From assembly GCA_001599755.1 (NCBI GenBank), contig BCHX01000009.1, forward strand, positions 558,001-622,000: 64,000 nt of DNA. The letters are read 5' to 3'. This DNA comes from Gliomastix tumulicola (taxonomy: Eukaryota > Ascomycota > Sordariomycetes > Hypocreales > Bionectriaceae). The position numbers and the translations under genes are program-made. This document shows positions 24,416 through 35,723 of the stretch, one piece after another; position 1 is the first letter of the stretch, and each line of letters starts with the position of its first letter. The notes under the pieces are model-generated. The model searched no databases. It was not told the origin of the DNA and saw nothing but the letters and a program-made list of their open reading frames with translations.

Positions 24416-26230
24416 GCTCTAATATCTGTCGAGTGATGGATGGAGGGTGAGACGGGATTGTTGTTGATGTTTGTGTCGCTGAGGGCGGGTGCGTGGATGG
24501 CAAGAAGAGGAGGGCGAAGCTACGAGGAGGAAGCTAGGACGGGCAGGCGCAAGCGAGGTCATGCTCAAACTGCTGGTCTGGATCTGCCACCGGGCCATCT
24601 CGTCAGCAGTCAAACTTCAACTTGAATATTCCTGCCAATCGCAAGGACGACGACAAGGCCAGCCTACGCGAGGCCGATTGAGGATTCCGTTTCTCTGACA
24701 TGTGGAAAGAGGGTTACTTGGACCTTACCTATGACATGACGGTCGGTTGAGGAGCTCTCCTGTTCGATTGATTGATTGATTGATTGATGGCTATTCTTCT
24801 AGAGGCAGTGGAATGGTGGGTGTTTGATTGCCAAGGCGAGGAGCTTTGTTGTCGAAGGAGGAGATGGTGGAAGACCGTCGGGACAGACGCTGTTGGTTGA
24901 TGGTGCCAAGGCTGACCGCCCCCATGAACAAAGACCGCAGGTTGTTATTGACCAGGTCAACAATGACTCGTTGATGATCGTCTGGTGTGCCTCCGGATGA
25001 ACTGAATAGAGAGGCGCTGAATGGAGCACGGGGCAGCCATCTTCCCAACCCTCTTGTATCCTCTGGTGCCTCTCTCTGGGGGCTGAGGCACGCACAGCAT
25101 CGTTGTGCTGCGAGATGCATTCAAGTCCCCGGCCTCCATGAGCAAGGCGCACCGAAGGCGCGAGGAACGGCAGGCGGGAGAGCAGATTCTTTCCATCACC
25201 CACCAGCCGCGAGCGAGTGCGACGTGAGGACTGCCCGCCGTCAGGTCCTCACCGCAGATCCTGGAGCCTTCGAGACTATTAACAATACTTCTGATTCACG
25301 GAGGAAATATGGGGTCAATTGATTTCCTCTCGCCCAAACCTCGACATGCATCAATCTGCATTCTATCGTCTTTGTCGGTCTGGCCTGAGCTGTTCGGCTG
25401 CTGGAACTGCTCCCTTCCAGGGCGTATTTGTTCCGCCCGTGTCCCTCGAAATTTCCCTGAGCAGCCGATGTTCCGCCGATAATTAAGAGCAAGCCCTGAA
25501 CTTGACTCTTAATTCAGGCTGCGTTCACTTTCTGCGCTGTTTGGAGAGTCGAGGGATCCACCCGCCAGAACATGAAGCCGCCCACGATGCCTCTATGAAA
25601 TTTACATCTGGATGTAACTTCCGCCTAGAATGCAGCTTTTCGATGGGGGAAAAAGGGAAACATGCATGAATTACAGACTGATCACCATAAATGCTAATTT
25701 TGTGACTCAATTGATGGAAAACATGGCGTGGGAGTGGCTTTGGTTGGGTGCTGGACGTTTGCTCCTTAGTCACTTCTCACCTCACCTCACCTCACCTTCA
25801 GCTCACCTTGAGAACAGTCTCACATCACGACAGGTTCACACTGCCAACGAGGCCCGAACTCCAGAGGGCATCAAAATTTTCGCTGTTCCCCCCTCGTTCT
25901 TTTTCCCCTTCTCTTCTTTCTTCACCCAACTTCGAGGATAGCTTCATTACTTCACGTATCCCAAGCCTTTCTCTCCTCGCCTCGCCTCGCTTCGCAGCAA
26001 TTCTCTCAGTTCTTCACTTCAATCAAACACTCAAACACATCGTCACGCAAACATACACACTCTTTCTTGACACACATACACGCATCACTGCGCCTCGTCA
26101 CAGCCTGACGATCTACCCATAACCAACGTTTTGTCACCAACACACACACACACACACGTATCTCGACCTTCCCCCTTCCTCTACTCTTTCTACCATCATC
26201 GCGCTCTTGTTTTCGATTGCCATCTTCATC
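24416..26230. other. Spacer with simple repeats
   Basis: These 1.8 kb hold no recognisable gene. They contain a (GATT)n tract at 24766-24788, a (CACCT)n tract around 25770-25796 and a (CA)n tract around 26138-26157. The last ~400 nt are pyrimidine-rich, as expected for a fungal promoter and leader of the gene starting at 26231. Confidence 0.55.
24766..24788 (+). repeat. (GATT)n microsatellite
   Basis: Between five and six tandem GATT units lie in the spacer upstream of the membrane/coiled-coil gene. Confidence 0.9.
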
Positions 26231-27193
26231 ATGTTCTCGAGCATCACCGCCGTGGCCTGGATGCCCGTGGCCTTCCTCTGCTCCCAGGTCTCTTCCTTCA
26301 TGGGCTTCTCCGCGGCTGCTGACGACTCGCCTGCCTGTGCTGCGCTCCTCGAGCAGACCAAGTATCACGCCAAGGAGTTCATCCTCGACACCGAGTGGGC
26401 TATCACCTCTGCCATCGACGACCACACTGCCGCTTTTCGCCAGGGAGTCCTCGGATTCATCATGACTCTCCTCACCCCCGTCTGGATGATCCTCTTTGTT
26501 GTCACCTTTGCCGTTGTCGGCGAGCAGCTCAAGAAGCAGCTCAAGAAGCGCCTCCTCAACCTCGTCCAGGCCGTTTTCGAGTTTCTCATCCCCGCCATCC
26601 GGTCTGCCCTCGTTTCCGTCTGGGAGGTGGTCTCGTCCGCCGTCCAGGCTACCTTCCAGCTCGCCCGCGAGCACCTCAAGTGGCTGGGCCGCCTTGCTGG
26701 CATCATCGCCGTCTGCTTCTGGATCTCGCTCTACCCGTCCGCCGGCCTGCTGTCCCTGTGGTTCGTGTGGTGGATTCCCTACGTGCTCCCCTGGATCGTC
26801 TGCATCAGCCTGTCTTTCCTGTTTGCGGGTGCGATTTGGGGCCGTCTGATGAGCGCCAACGAGATGCTCGCCAGGATGCCTCGCTTTGCCACCCCGATTG
26901 CCCCCGAGCACTACGTTCATGTCATTCTTCGCACTGATCCGCCTGAGCTCAAGGAGGGCCTTCTCAAGGCGCTTGCCTGGCTCCGTCCTCGCATCAACGA
27001 TGTCTCTCGACGATTCATTGGTGCCGACTTGATTGGAGCACCCGTCATCAACACTTCTGTCACTTCTCCCACATGTACCACTTCTGTCACTTCTCCCACT
27101 TCTCCTACTTCTCCCACTTCTCCCACTTCCAACATCTCCAGCATAGGCAGCGACAGCAACCTCGCAGTCCCTGGTCCCTTCAACGAGAGCGTC

Positions 27194-27227
<34 letters not shown>

Positions 27228-29146
27228 CCACCAGAAACGACCTCGCCGACGCCAGCCCTGGACGCACGTACGGTCTCCCTGCCGACTTCTACGACTTCGA
27301 GGACAGCTTCAGCACCAACGCGACTAGCACTCCCGTCACTGCCATCTTCCCTCGCAACAACTTCAACACTCACAACAACAACAACAACAACAAAGTCACC
27401 AGAACCATCACCAACACCGTCCCGTCCCTCACCACGGTCAGCAAGACTCACATCACACCCATCCAGATCGTCGTCAACACACCGCCCAGCAGCCCCGTCG
27501 TCCCCCCCTTGACCCCTGGTACCGTCCGCAACTGCCGCAGCTGCAAGTGTCCCCGTCCGAAGATCGACGAGCTCTGCCTCCGCACGCGCAACCACGAGCG
27601 TGAAGACCTTGACCAGTTGATGGAGATGAGGCTTGCACTCGTCCGCGCCTCGGAGGACATGGCCCGCCGCGACCACCACATCGAGAAGGTCGAGAAGGAG
27701 GTGCTGCGCCTGAGCAGGCAGGCCAGGCGCGACAGGCAGCGCGCCGAGGACAGCGAGTTCCGCGCGTCGCAGGCCAAGGAGGCGCCGCAGAGGGTCGTCG
27801 AGCTGCAGGCGACGCTGGAGCGGGAGCGCGCCTCCCACCGGGACGTGCTCGCCGAGATGGAGACCCTGCACAAGGTCAAGCTGGACGCCGTGGAGAAGGA
27901 CTGCGCGGACAAGATCGCGGAGTCGGACCGCATCCACGTGAAGCAGATGGTCGGCCTCGGCGAGGGCCACAAGGAGCAGCTGGACAAGCTGGCCGGCGAG
28001 AAGGAGCGTCTCACTGTCGAGCGGGACGAGGCGCGGCTCGAGGCGGAGATGTTCATGGGTCTCGCGGACGAGGACGTCGCCTCCACGCTCCGGGACAAGG
28101 AGCAGAGACGCCAGCAGGCCGAGAAGAGGCTCCAGGTCGAGACGACCAGGCATCAGAGGGAGATGGAGCGCCACCAGGCCGAGTGCCAGGCCGCACTCGA
28201 CAGGCACACCGAGCAGCTCGACGAGGACAAGCGCGTCGTGCAGGCGAAGCTCAAGCAGAAGGACGCCGAGATGAAGAAGGTGGCCGAGGACGCGAAGAAG
28301 ACCTGCGACGAGTTGAACGGCGAGTACAACGCCATGTACAACAACATCATGCAGGAGGCAGAGAGCTACGTCGCCAGGATGCGCGCCGAGTACCTGGCCA
28401 AGGTCAAGGAGATGGACGAGGCTCATCAGAGGGTCCGCAGCGCCAACGAGGACAAGCACCGCACCATCGCGGAGCTCAGGCGCCAGGTCTGCCTGAACAA
28501 AGTCGACGCCACCGTCGCCGTCCCGGACCTGCAGCAGAGGCTGAAGGAAGCCAACATCAGGGCCAACAACGCGGCCGAGCGGTCCATAAACGCCGAGAAC
28601 CGCCAGGAGAGCCTGAGGGAGAGCATGCTCCGGTCGTCGCAGCAGGCCCAGGACGCCGAGGAGCGTGCCGCCGCCGTCGAGGGAAGCCTCCAGGAGGCCA
28701 ACCAGCGCGCCGACGAGGCGGGCCAGCGTGCCCAGGAGTTCGAGGCGCGTCTCCAGGCCGCCGAGGAGCGCATCCAGCAGGCTGAGGCGCGCGCCGACAA
28801 GGCTGCCACCGAGGCGTCTGAGGCGGCCGCCCGCTCCGCTGAGATGCAGGCATAGAATGCCGATCTCAAGAAGGAGCTGCAGGATGTGAAGCAGGCCAAG
28901 TTCCGGGCCGAGCGATGCACGTATACGTTTGGCGGGCTGGGCGAGGAGACGGAGCGTCCTGGGAAGCACATGAAGGAGCTCAACACCGAGACGTACCGCT
29001 TCCGCGACTCCGATGAGGAGTATGAGGACTACGAGGAGGAGGAGGAGGAGGAGGAAGATGAGGAGCAGGGCGAGGAGCAGGGCGAGGAGCAGGGTGAGAA
29101 GCAGGATGAGAAGGAGGACGAGGAGGTGGTGAGCGAGGAGGAGTAG
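26231..29146 (+). CDS. Membrane/coiled-coil protein with in-frame TAG at 28853
   Basis: From ATG 26231 the frame is open to TAG at 28853-28855 (874 aa) and then continues in the same frame without another stop to 29146 (96 more codons). The N-terminus has hydrophobic segments: about residues 75-98 (VLGFIMTLLTPVWMILFVV) and two close ones around 155-205 (IIAVCFWISLYPSAG; WWIPYVLPWIVCISLSFLF). A low-complexity stretch of Ser/Thr-Pro repeats and polyAsn follows. Then comes a ~400-residue coiled coil rich in Glu, Arg, Ala and Gln. Past the TAG the same helix-like composition (NADLKKELQDVKQAKF) runs into an acidic tail. I recognise no family. Either the shorter product is correct, or the TAG is a recent mutation, read through, or edited. 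No convincing intron removes it. The first in-frame ATG was chosen. Confidence 0.7.
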
Positions 29147-29569
29147 GGGCGGCAAAGAAGACCAAGGAACGGGATCGAAGAATCTTGACCGCTCGTTGGC
29201 GATTGCGACTGTAATATTTATTATTGAGACGGACCGTACTATCGGAATGGAATCGCGTGTAGAATAGTTTCAAGGGAAAATACAACATGTTTAGCTTACG
29301 CGCTTGGTCTCGAGTGATCTCATGATTGATTGGCGAGTGGCAGCCTCGCGGCGGTCAACACTCTCGAGTTTCGCAAACATCGGACGAGAAGGCGGTCACG
29401 GACTCAAATCACTCACTCTCGCTCGTCGGGAGACGCATAAAACCTCGCTGCATTCCACCTCTCTCTCTCTCTTCTTCTTCCTTTCCTTCCGTCACCACGC
29501 ACCTCCGTGATCCTCCATCAATACCTCACACAGACACACCACTCGCACTGCCGACGCAACGCAACGACA
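29147..29569. other. Promoter/leader region of secreted-protein gene
   Basis: The first part is presumably 3' UTR of the coiled-coil gene. The second part carries a TATA-like element and a CT-rich tract (about 29461-29490) before the start at 29570. Confidence 0.5.
29436..29442 (+). promoter_or_regulatory. TATA-like element
   Basis: CATAAAA lies about 130 nt upstream of the ATG at 29570 and just upstream of a CT-rich tract. It is a plausible core promoter, judged by motif and position only. Confidence 0.35.
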
Positions 29570-30067
29570 ATGAAGCTCACCACTCTTCTCTCCCTCGGCC
29601 TCGCGCTCGGCCTCCGCGCGGTCGCCGCCCTCGAGATCGACAAGGACATCCCCTTCTCGCCCTCGGAGAACTTCAACGACAACACCGTCTGCGGCCAGGC
29701 CGAGGGCGAGCAGTCCGACGCCTCCGTCCCCGAGGCCAACTGGATCGACTGCATCAACCTGCACGTCAACTTCGACTACAACGGCGGCCGCGGAAACTTC
29801 AGCATCACCGACGACGACTTCGACGGCGGCTACCGCGTGCTCATGAGCGAGGGCACGTGCAAGATGGGCCTGTCGTACACGGACGGCAGCGCGGAGGGCG
29901 TCAAGTTCGGGGACCAGGACGTCATGAAGCTCATCCAGTACGCTGTCAATACCTTCTCGACCGACACGGGCGTGGCTGCGCACGGCACGCTCGAGTGTAC
30001 GGCTATTGGCAGGGAGGGCAATGCGACGCTCGGCTGGAGCTTCTTCGACGACGAGGACGCTGCCTAG
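29570..30067 (+). CDS. Small secreted protein, Ecp2/Hce2-like
   Basis: A single exon of 165 aa starts at ATG 29570 (MKLTTLLSLG); upstream in-frame residues do not look like a secretion signal, so I take the internal ATG. A signal peptide of about 20 residues ends in AVAA. The mature part has four Cys (VCGQ, DCIN, GTCK, LECT), enough for two disulfides. It follows the Hce2 pattern: a Cys before a hydrophobic strand, GTCKMGL, a GDQDVMKLIQYAV helix, then GTLECT and a final GWSFF strand. Hce2 proteins are homologues of the Cladosporium fulvum effector Ecp2, secreted by many ascomycetes. Their functions range from host cell death to antagonism. The match is by pattern, so this is a candidate effector, not a demonstrated one. 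The protein is acidic. Confidence 0.7.
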   Translation: MKLTTLLSLGLALGLRAVAALEIDKDIPFSPSENFNDNTVCGQAEGEQSDASVPEANWIDCINLHVNFDYNGGRGNFSITDDDFDGGYRVLMSEGTCKMGLSYTDGSAEGVKFGDQDVMKLIQYAVNTFSTDTGVAAHGTLECTAIGREGNATLGWSFFDDEDAA

Positions 30068-33000
30068 GCGATTCATTTGAGGGTCACTTGAGCGGGTGAG
30101 TGCCCTTGTGGAAGTGATCGTGGGAGGCAGGTGACCGACAAGATATCTGCAGGGACTACACGTTCTGACATTTTACCATCGTACGGCGATGTCGCTCCTA
30201 TTAAGTCAGGCATTTGATCTACTGGGTATCCCTCCTGCCGATGGAGGGAAAAGGCGTACGGAGTTGGCAGTGCAGGAAGGAAAAAATGGCGGACAGAAAT
30301 AGCTACTGGCAGCGTAACAAGTAGCAGGCGATTTCAAATGCACCATCATTCCACAAGACTCCAAACATCATAATTAGGGACGACTGCCCCCGTCAATACT
30401 GTAATAATCCGGCCAACAGTGATGATGTGACGTCTGGGACGAGCACTGGGTGAGTAATCATGAGGCCTCCTCTGAGATTGCTAATCCACGGCTCGTGTTG
30501 TGCTGGGACGGCCCTCACATTGAACACCTACTCCTTTGCATCATCACAGCGCGAGTCCAGCCAGCCGGAGGCACTCCAGAGGTTACTGTCCCCTTTCCGA
30601 CCGTCACCAGACACGAAGACAGCTAGCGGATTGTGGCTTAAACACGGCAGCAGAATGAGTCTTGTTTGAGCCGTGGCGTGCGTTCTGGACGTCAGCGTCT
30701 TCTGCTGCTCCTGGCTGAAGTTCGGAGGCCGTCAGCTTCCACCCAACTGCCAGTTCCCCCCATACGACGTAATATCTACGCAATAAGTGACTGCTTCAGC
30801 GAACCTGCTCCATCCAACGGGTCCCCGTCATGGCATGGCAGGGCATGTCATGGCAGGCTATCGAGGATCACTGGCTGACGCGCATATGGAATTTGCCATC
30901 AGCGTCGATTGTACCTTTTCTCGAAGAACAGAAAAAGAAGAAAGAAAAGGGTCGAAATCTGCCGAATGACACAACAAACGGCTCGAAAGCTGCAAGTGCC
31001 CATCGAGCCTTTCCCGGTCAGGGGGACGCGGCAGTGGGCGGTTAGCCCTATTTCAACTCCGGATCCCGATTGAGATTGGGGCCGGGTGATGTGTCACTTT
31101 TCTGTGCGACCTACCTACTGAGGTCCAGTACCTACACAAGTTAGTGTGAGTCGTCGCGAGGACAGCGAACAGGCGGTCGGTTTCATGAGGCGGGGGAGAG
31201 GGACGGAGAGGGTATAAGCGCTGCTGCATGGATGCATACGAGGAGGAGGAGGAGGTGGTGGCAAGCGCAGACTGCATCAGGTGAGATGGATGATGGTCTC
31301 TTGACGCTGAAGTTCTCGCCCGGGATTGGACAGCGGAATAATGCTCTGAGGCCGGGATCAGGCCTGGAACTTTGGGACTGGAGCGCCGGTGAGGGGGAAT
31401 TTCCACTGATTCCAGTGGGGGGTTTGCGCACTAAAACCCAGGGTCCTTGGGTCCCCCTTTCAGGCGTCCCGGGCAGAAAACAGCCCATCGTGCCTTAGTA
31501 TTTGCTTAGTTCAACAGGGGACCTGGGCAAAGGTCCGATGAGGTCATGCCCTCCCTGCTCTGCAAAAGGCCTCAGCAGCGGGAGACAAGGACAAGGACAA
31601 GCAGGCGGTGTAGAACAGGGCAGGCGTGAGGGCAAGTGGTGAGGGACAAAGGACAGGGCCTGGTCTGGTCTGGTCTGATCGCGAACCAACGTTGCATCGG
31701 GGCTTATCAGGACCGAAAACACAGACGTGGCTGCCTGCGGCTCTCATTCGTCGAGGCGGAACCGATCGCTCGGCTATTCAGCCCTCCCAGGTTTCGCGTG
31801 AGCGTCTCACTGCCATGCCTTTGGCCACCGCCACGTCGTCTGTCATTCCGACCCTCTCCCTGTCCGTGTCTTTGTTATCTCCTCTGTCCAGCATCGCCGA
31901 CAACGGTGAGAGTGTGCCGATGACTGCCGTCAGTGCGCAGCGGTCACCTGCTGTTCTCTGTTTCCCCTCTTCTCGTCGGCTCAACTTTCGCAGTCTCGCG
32001 CGGTCCAGACCGGTGGTGGTGGCGAGACGAGAGGGACACGACGGTGAATGGACAGCGACGGACAGACGACGACTACGGCTGGTGCTATTCCAAATTCTGC
32101 TGCGGACTTGGGAGGCACTGGATTGGTCGTTTAATCAAAGCAAAAGTGCAAGTGGCATACGAGATAGGAGGCCAATATTGCCGCTCCAGACCATATTCCG
32201 TACGCGAGAGCGAGATTTGCATCTGCTGCTATCTTACAGTGTGTGTGTCGTCCCACATGTGATTGGAGCGCTGTTGCATGGGCATCTGCACCACCTCATG
32301 CAAAGCATACCTGATTGATGCGACGAATGCGACGAGCTGCACGCGATAAGTGGTGAGTCCAGGATGTTGTATGTAACTATGCGACCCTAATGCCAGAATT
32401 ACCCGACCGTCCCCCGCCAACAAGATACATACCAAGACACTATCCCCGTCCTTTCCACCTTTGAGCCCCCAAACCAACAAGCCAACCACCACCGACTGAT
32501 GCCGCCCGCGAGCACGAGCACGACAAAATCCCGCCGTGCCGGTGGGTGAACTTGGCGATCACACGTCAGCCCAGAGCTAGCACAAGCAGACCTGCAAAAG
32601 AAAAAAAAACGGCGCCAGGCGAAGAGGAGCTCTCCTCCTCTCCTCTTCTCAGCAGCCACGAAACCCCGTCCAAAGGACCCTTGAGGGATTCACTCCGCCT
32701 ATCCGCCTGGTAGTTACTTAGTTACCTACGATGATGACTGCATTGCATCGGGCTTGTTTCTATGTTTCGAATCATGCAAATGACAGAATGATGTCGCCAC
32801 GATTGACCTCACGGGCCAGCATGGCATGGCGGTTTAGGGGTCTTGGGGATGATATATCACACAGCTCTAGCCCGGATGCAGCCCTCTCGGAGTTCGAGAC
32901 AGGAAAGGCGTCTGACCCTGCAGGCGAGGCTGGGGCCACAGCGCGAGTCACCAGCCCGGTTGAACAAGTTTCTTGGCCGCGTCCAGGCATCCACATAACG

Positions 33001-33242
33001 GGGGGGACCACCTTTTGGGGGTTTCTCGGGTCGGGCTGCCTCTGGGGCCTATGCAGTCATTGCTGTGAGGGAGTCCAGTGCTTTTTTATCCACTCCAAGA
33101 GAGCCCGGCCCAGCCCCGGCTGCTTGGGACCCCTCTTTTTCTGGGTCTCTTTTGGGGCCTCTCTCACCGATCGTGACATTGTATCTTGTATCTTGTATCT
33201 TTGTACACGAAGAGTCGGGATTCTTATTTCAAATGCTGCCCT

Positions 33243-33256
33243 CCCCCCCCCCCCCC
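33243..33256 (+). repeat. Poly-C homopolymer (14 nt)
   Basis: Fourteen consecutive C residues lie in the non-coding region about 340 nt upstream of the NACHT_N-like gene. The tract is prone to length error in sequencing. Confidence 0.9.
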
Positions 33257-33526
33257 TGACCTGACTGCGGCTCTTGGCTTCTCTCCTGCATTCATCATCT
33301 TCAACGCTGGTTTCCATGGGTTTCCTCCTTGTCTCTTCTCTCCTCCAACCACAACAACATCCACACAGAACAGAGCTCTACGATCGCAGAGACTGAGGCA
33401 CAGCACTAAAGACGTCACCGCTGAAAGCCACCCGCAGCCCTCTAACGCTTCTCGTCCTCCCGCCTGCTAAATCGTCGCTAAACCGTTAAGCCATTGGCAA
33501 GCTACGGAAGTCAATTCGACACATCA

Positions 33527-33538
33527 CCAATAAATATA
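33527..33538 (+). promoter_or_regulatory. CCAAT plus TATA-like element
   Basis: CCAAT overlaps TAAATATA about 55-65 nt upstream of ATG 33594. The TATA-like part is well placed only if the leader is short. Motif-only evidence. Confidence 0.3.
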
Positions 33539-33593
33539 GCACACACCCACCAACCCAAACACACATACAATCATATCTAGACAGAAGACCACC

Positions 33594-34775
33594 ATGGCAG
33601 ACACGCAGATACACGCCCCCGTGGCCCAGCATCCGGGCATCTTCAAGCGCATCATCAGCCGCGTCCGCAACACCAACGACATGCACCACCCTCACAGCCA
33701 TGCTGGTAGTCAGTACCACCACCACCACCACCACCTCAGCCACTACGACCTCGACGACGACTTCTCCCACGGCCGCCGCACCCCGTCCTTCAAGAGCAGC
33801 TTCCGCGGCGCCGCGAGCTCGCCCACGCGCAACGGCAGCACCAGCAGCACCCGCCACAAGCGCAAGGTCAGCCTCGCCGCGCGCGCGGGCGCCAGCGTCA
33901 ACTACCCGGCGCCGAACCCGCAGATCCATCCCGAGGCGCCGCTGTCGCGCGAGCTCTGGGAGGAGGCCTACGACACGCTGCGCACCGACCCCAACACGGC
34001 CAACCTCGTCGTCACCTACGAGTCCATCGTCAGCAAGGAGCTGCCCGACGACCTCAAGATGGTGGCGCACAGCTCCCTGACCCCCGCCGACGGCGACAAG
34101 GACAGGCGCATGGAGCTCGCCAACGCCATCGTCAGCGCAAAGATGAACAAGCGTCGCGGCAGCAAGGCCAGCCAGACGAGCGAGATGCCCCGCGTGGTGC
34201 TGGAGCACTCGCAGAAGACGGTCGAGGCCGCCTGGGACGAGTTCCCCTCGGCGGCGCTCGCCTGGGCCGGGCTGTGCACGCTCACGCCGCTGCTCATCGA
34301 CCCCATCCTGCGCCACGAGGAGTTCTACAGGGGCATGGTGCACATCATCGGGCGCATCCCGTGGTACATGAACCTGACGCACCTGCTGCGCTGTCCGCTG
34401 TGGCACGACGCCGACGACTTCGAGCGCCGGCAGGAGGAGTTCCGCGCGAGCAGGGATAAGTGTCGGGATGCTGTGCTGAGGCTGTACAGGCGTGTGCTCG
34501 AGTTCGAGATGAACTGCGTGTGCGCCACGGCCTCGGCGTGGAACAGCGTCGCGCGCCACACGGTCCGGTGGAACGGGCTCGGCGAGCTCAACGAGCAGAT
34601 CCTTGAGGCCGATAGGGTCGCCCGGGAGCTGGTCATGGAGCACGTGGTCGAGACGACGAGGCAAGCCAAGATGCTGAGCCTTGATGTCGATCTCGACGTC
34701 GAGGCGCTCGAGCAGGAGAGGGATAGGGAGATGCAGCATGAGGAGGCCGACGGCGAGGAGCAGCAGCAGGCTTGA
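33594..34775 (+). CDS. Free-standing NACHT_N-like (NLR N-terminal) protein
   Basis: An intronless gene of 393 aa. The first ~110 residues are low complexity (His run, Arg/Ser-rich). From about residue 112 the sequence follows the N-terminal domain found before NACHT in fungal NWD/NACHT receptors. It reads SRELWEEAYDTLRTD, then a TYESIVSKEL helix, ALAWAGLCTLTPLLIDP, and GMVHIIGRIPWYMNLTHLL. In full receptors a NACHT ATPase follows; here the protein ends after a further ~130 helical residues with a Glu/Gln-rich tail. There is no Walker A motif in this protein or in any frame after the stop. It could be a decoy, adaptor or executioner-like partner of an NLR; an NLR gene lies 7.4 kb downstream but of a different N-terminal class. 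Assignment is by recognised motif order. Confidence 0.7.
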   Translation: MADTQIHAPVAQHPGIFKRIISRVRNTNDMHHPHSHAGSQYHHHHHHLSHYDLDDDFSHGRRTPSFKSSFRGAASSPTRNGSTSSTRHKRKVSLAARAGASVNYPAPNPQIHPEAPLSRELWEEAYDTLRTDPNTANLVVTYESIVSKELPDDLKMVAHSSLTPADGDKDRRMELANAIVSAKMNKRRGSKASQTSEMPRVVLEHSQKTVEAAWDEFPSAALAWAGLCTLTPLLIDPILRHEEFYRGMVHIIGRIPWYMNLTHLLRCPLWHDADDFERRQEEFRASRDKCRDAVLRLYRRVLEFEMNCVCATASAWNSVARHTVRWNGLGELNEQILEADRVARELVMEHVVETTRQAKMLSLDVDLDVEALEQERDREMQHEEADGEEQQQA

Positions 34776-35501
34776 GAGTCACATGTCTGTGTCTGTGTCT
34801 GTGTCTGTGTCTTGGACTGTGTTTGAATATTATTAGCATGGCGTTGGTACAACTGTCATTTTTGGATACTCCAATCCCGGGGTCACTCTGTATCTTACGG
34901 AGATGGGGATATAACGGACGGTCTCATGTTACGGTATCTGGGACTAGGTATGGGTTACGGTACACGTCTAGATCTGAGCCTAGCGTTATCAATTGAACTT
35001 GAAGTTACGTTAAACATGATTGCAACACAAAACCTCAATCTGTGACCAGGGAGACGAGAACGACAAGACCGAGATGCCTCTCCAGATGACCGAGTGTGTG
35101 ACTGTTCTTGTTGCCTCGTTCCACCGGACTGGGTTCACAGCCACTCGCTGATTTCCGCCCGATCATCGCATCTCGTTCCGTCGGTCGGCGTCGGTTGCAC
35201 GAGAGCCTTCGCTCTCGCCATGAACGGGTGATTCAAGCGTAGGTGTCGGCGATGATGCCGCCCTCGCATGTCGTCCATCACTGATGCGTGCCACCCATCG
35301 CTTACAACGTGGAGCGATGAATAACTGTCGCGCGATGGCCATTAAATGGCCGAGGCTGGGCAATGCTGTATGCTTGCCCTCCGAAGTGTCCAGAGCATCG
35401 ACTGGTCACTTATCGCGAATTTGGTCAGCCTTGACATCGTAAACAACCCACCTCGACACAGATTCTCAACGCATCGCGAATCTCCAAAAATCCCATCAAC
35501 A
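34776..35501. other. Spacer with (TGTGTC)n
   Basis: A short (TGTGTC)n tract lies just after the stop codon (about 34784-34810). Nothing else is recognised. Confidence 0.5.
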
Positions 35502-35723
35502 ATGCCTGCTATCCAGGGCTCCGAGACGGTCCACCCTCGCAAGGGCAACGCCAGGTACGGGCTTGACATCACCCCCGAGTCCAAGGAGAAGCTCGACGCC
35601 GAGCAGCGGAAGAAGCAGAGGAAGAAGAAGAAGGAGGAGGAGGAGGAGGAGGACCGGCAACGAGCGCAGCATGCTGACAGCATCTCTCAGCATGCCAAAG
35701 GAGGCCCTTGCAGGGAAGCATGA
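35502..35723 (+). CDS. Small Lys/Glu-rich hypothetical protein
   Basis: A 73-codon ORF starts in a good context (AACAATGCC). It encodes an N-terminal VHPRKGNARYGLDITPESKE segment that does not look random, then a strongly charged helix rich in Lys and Glu. In the next frame, an overlapping ORF to 35817 ends with a Cys-rich CCPKCKEVFCNCACI, which resembles a metal-binding knuckle. The two may belong to one gene joined by a splice or a frameshift, but I could not find a good intron. I recognise no family. Treat as tentative. Confidence 0.35.
   Translation: MPAIQGSETVHPRKGNARYGLDITPESKEKLDAEQRKKQRKKKKEEEEEEDRQRAQHADSISQHAKGGPCREA

Larger units (their letters stand above)
30068..33593. other. 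3.5-kb gene-poor stretch
   Basis: No gene is supported on either strand. ORFs up to 230 codons are present but overlap in several frames and show no domains. The region has a direct GGTCT repeat near 31660-31676, a short hairpin-forming CCACTGATTCCAGTGG near 31408 and a 14-nt C homopolymer. The last ~300 nt are pyrimidine-rich, as in a leader. An untranslated RNA cannot be excluded. Confidence 0.5.

Noticed and set aside
26006..29155. 1,049-codon open frame on the minus strand opposite the coiled-coil gene
   Set aside because: It is the antisense shadow of a GC-rich, C-ending-codon gene; its translation is Leu/Val/Gly-rich with no domain, and the plus-strand frame has clear membrane and coiled-coil structure.
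31626..32318. 230-codon plus-strand ORF in the gene-poor region
   Set aside because: Overlaps other ORFs in all frames, has no recognisable domain and an Arg/Ser-rich composition expected by chance in GC-rich DNA.
33486..34739. 417-codon minus-strand ORF
   Set aside because: Antisense to the NACHT_N-like gene; Leu/Val/Arg-rich shadow with no domain.
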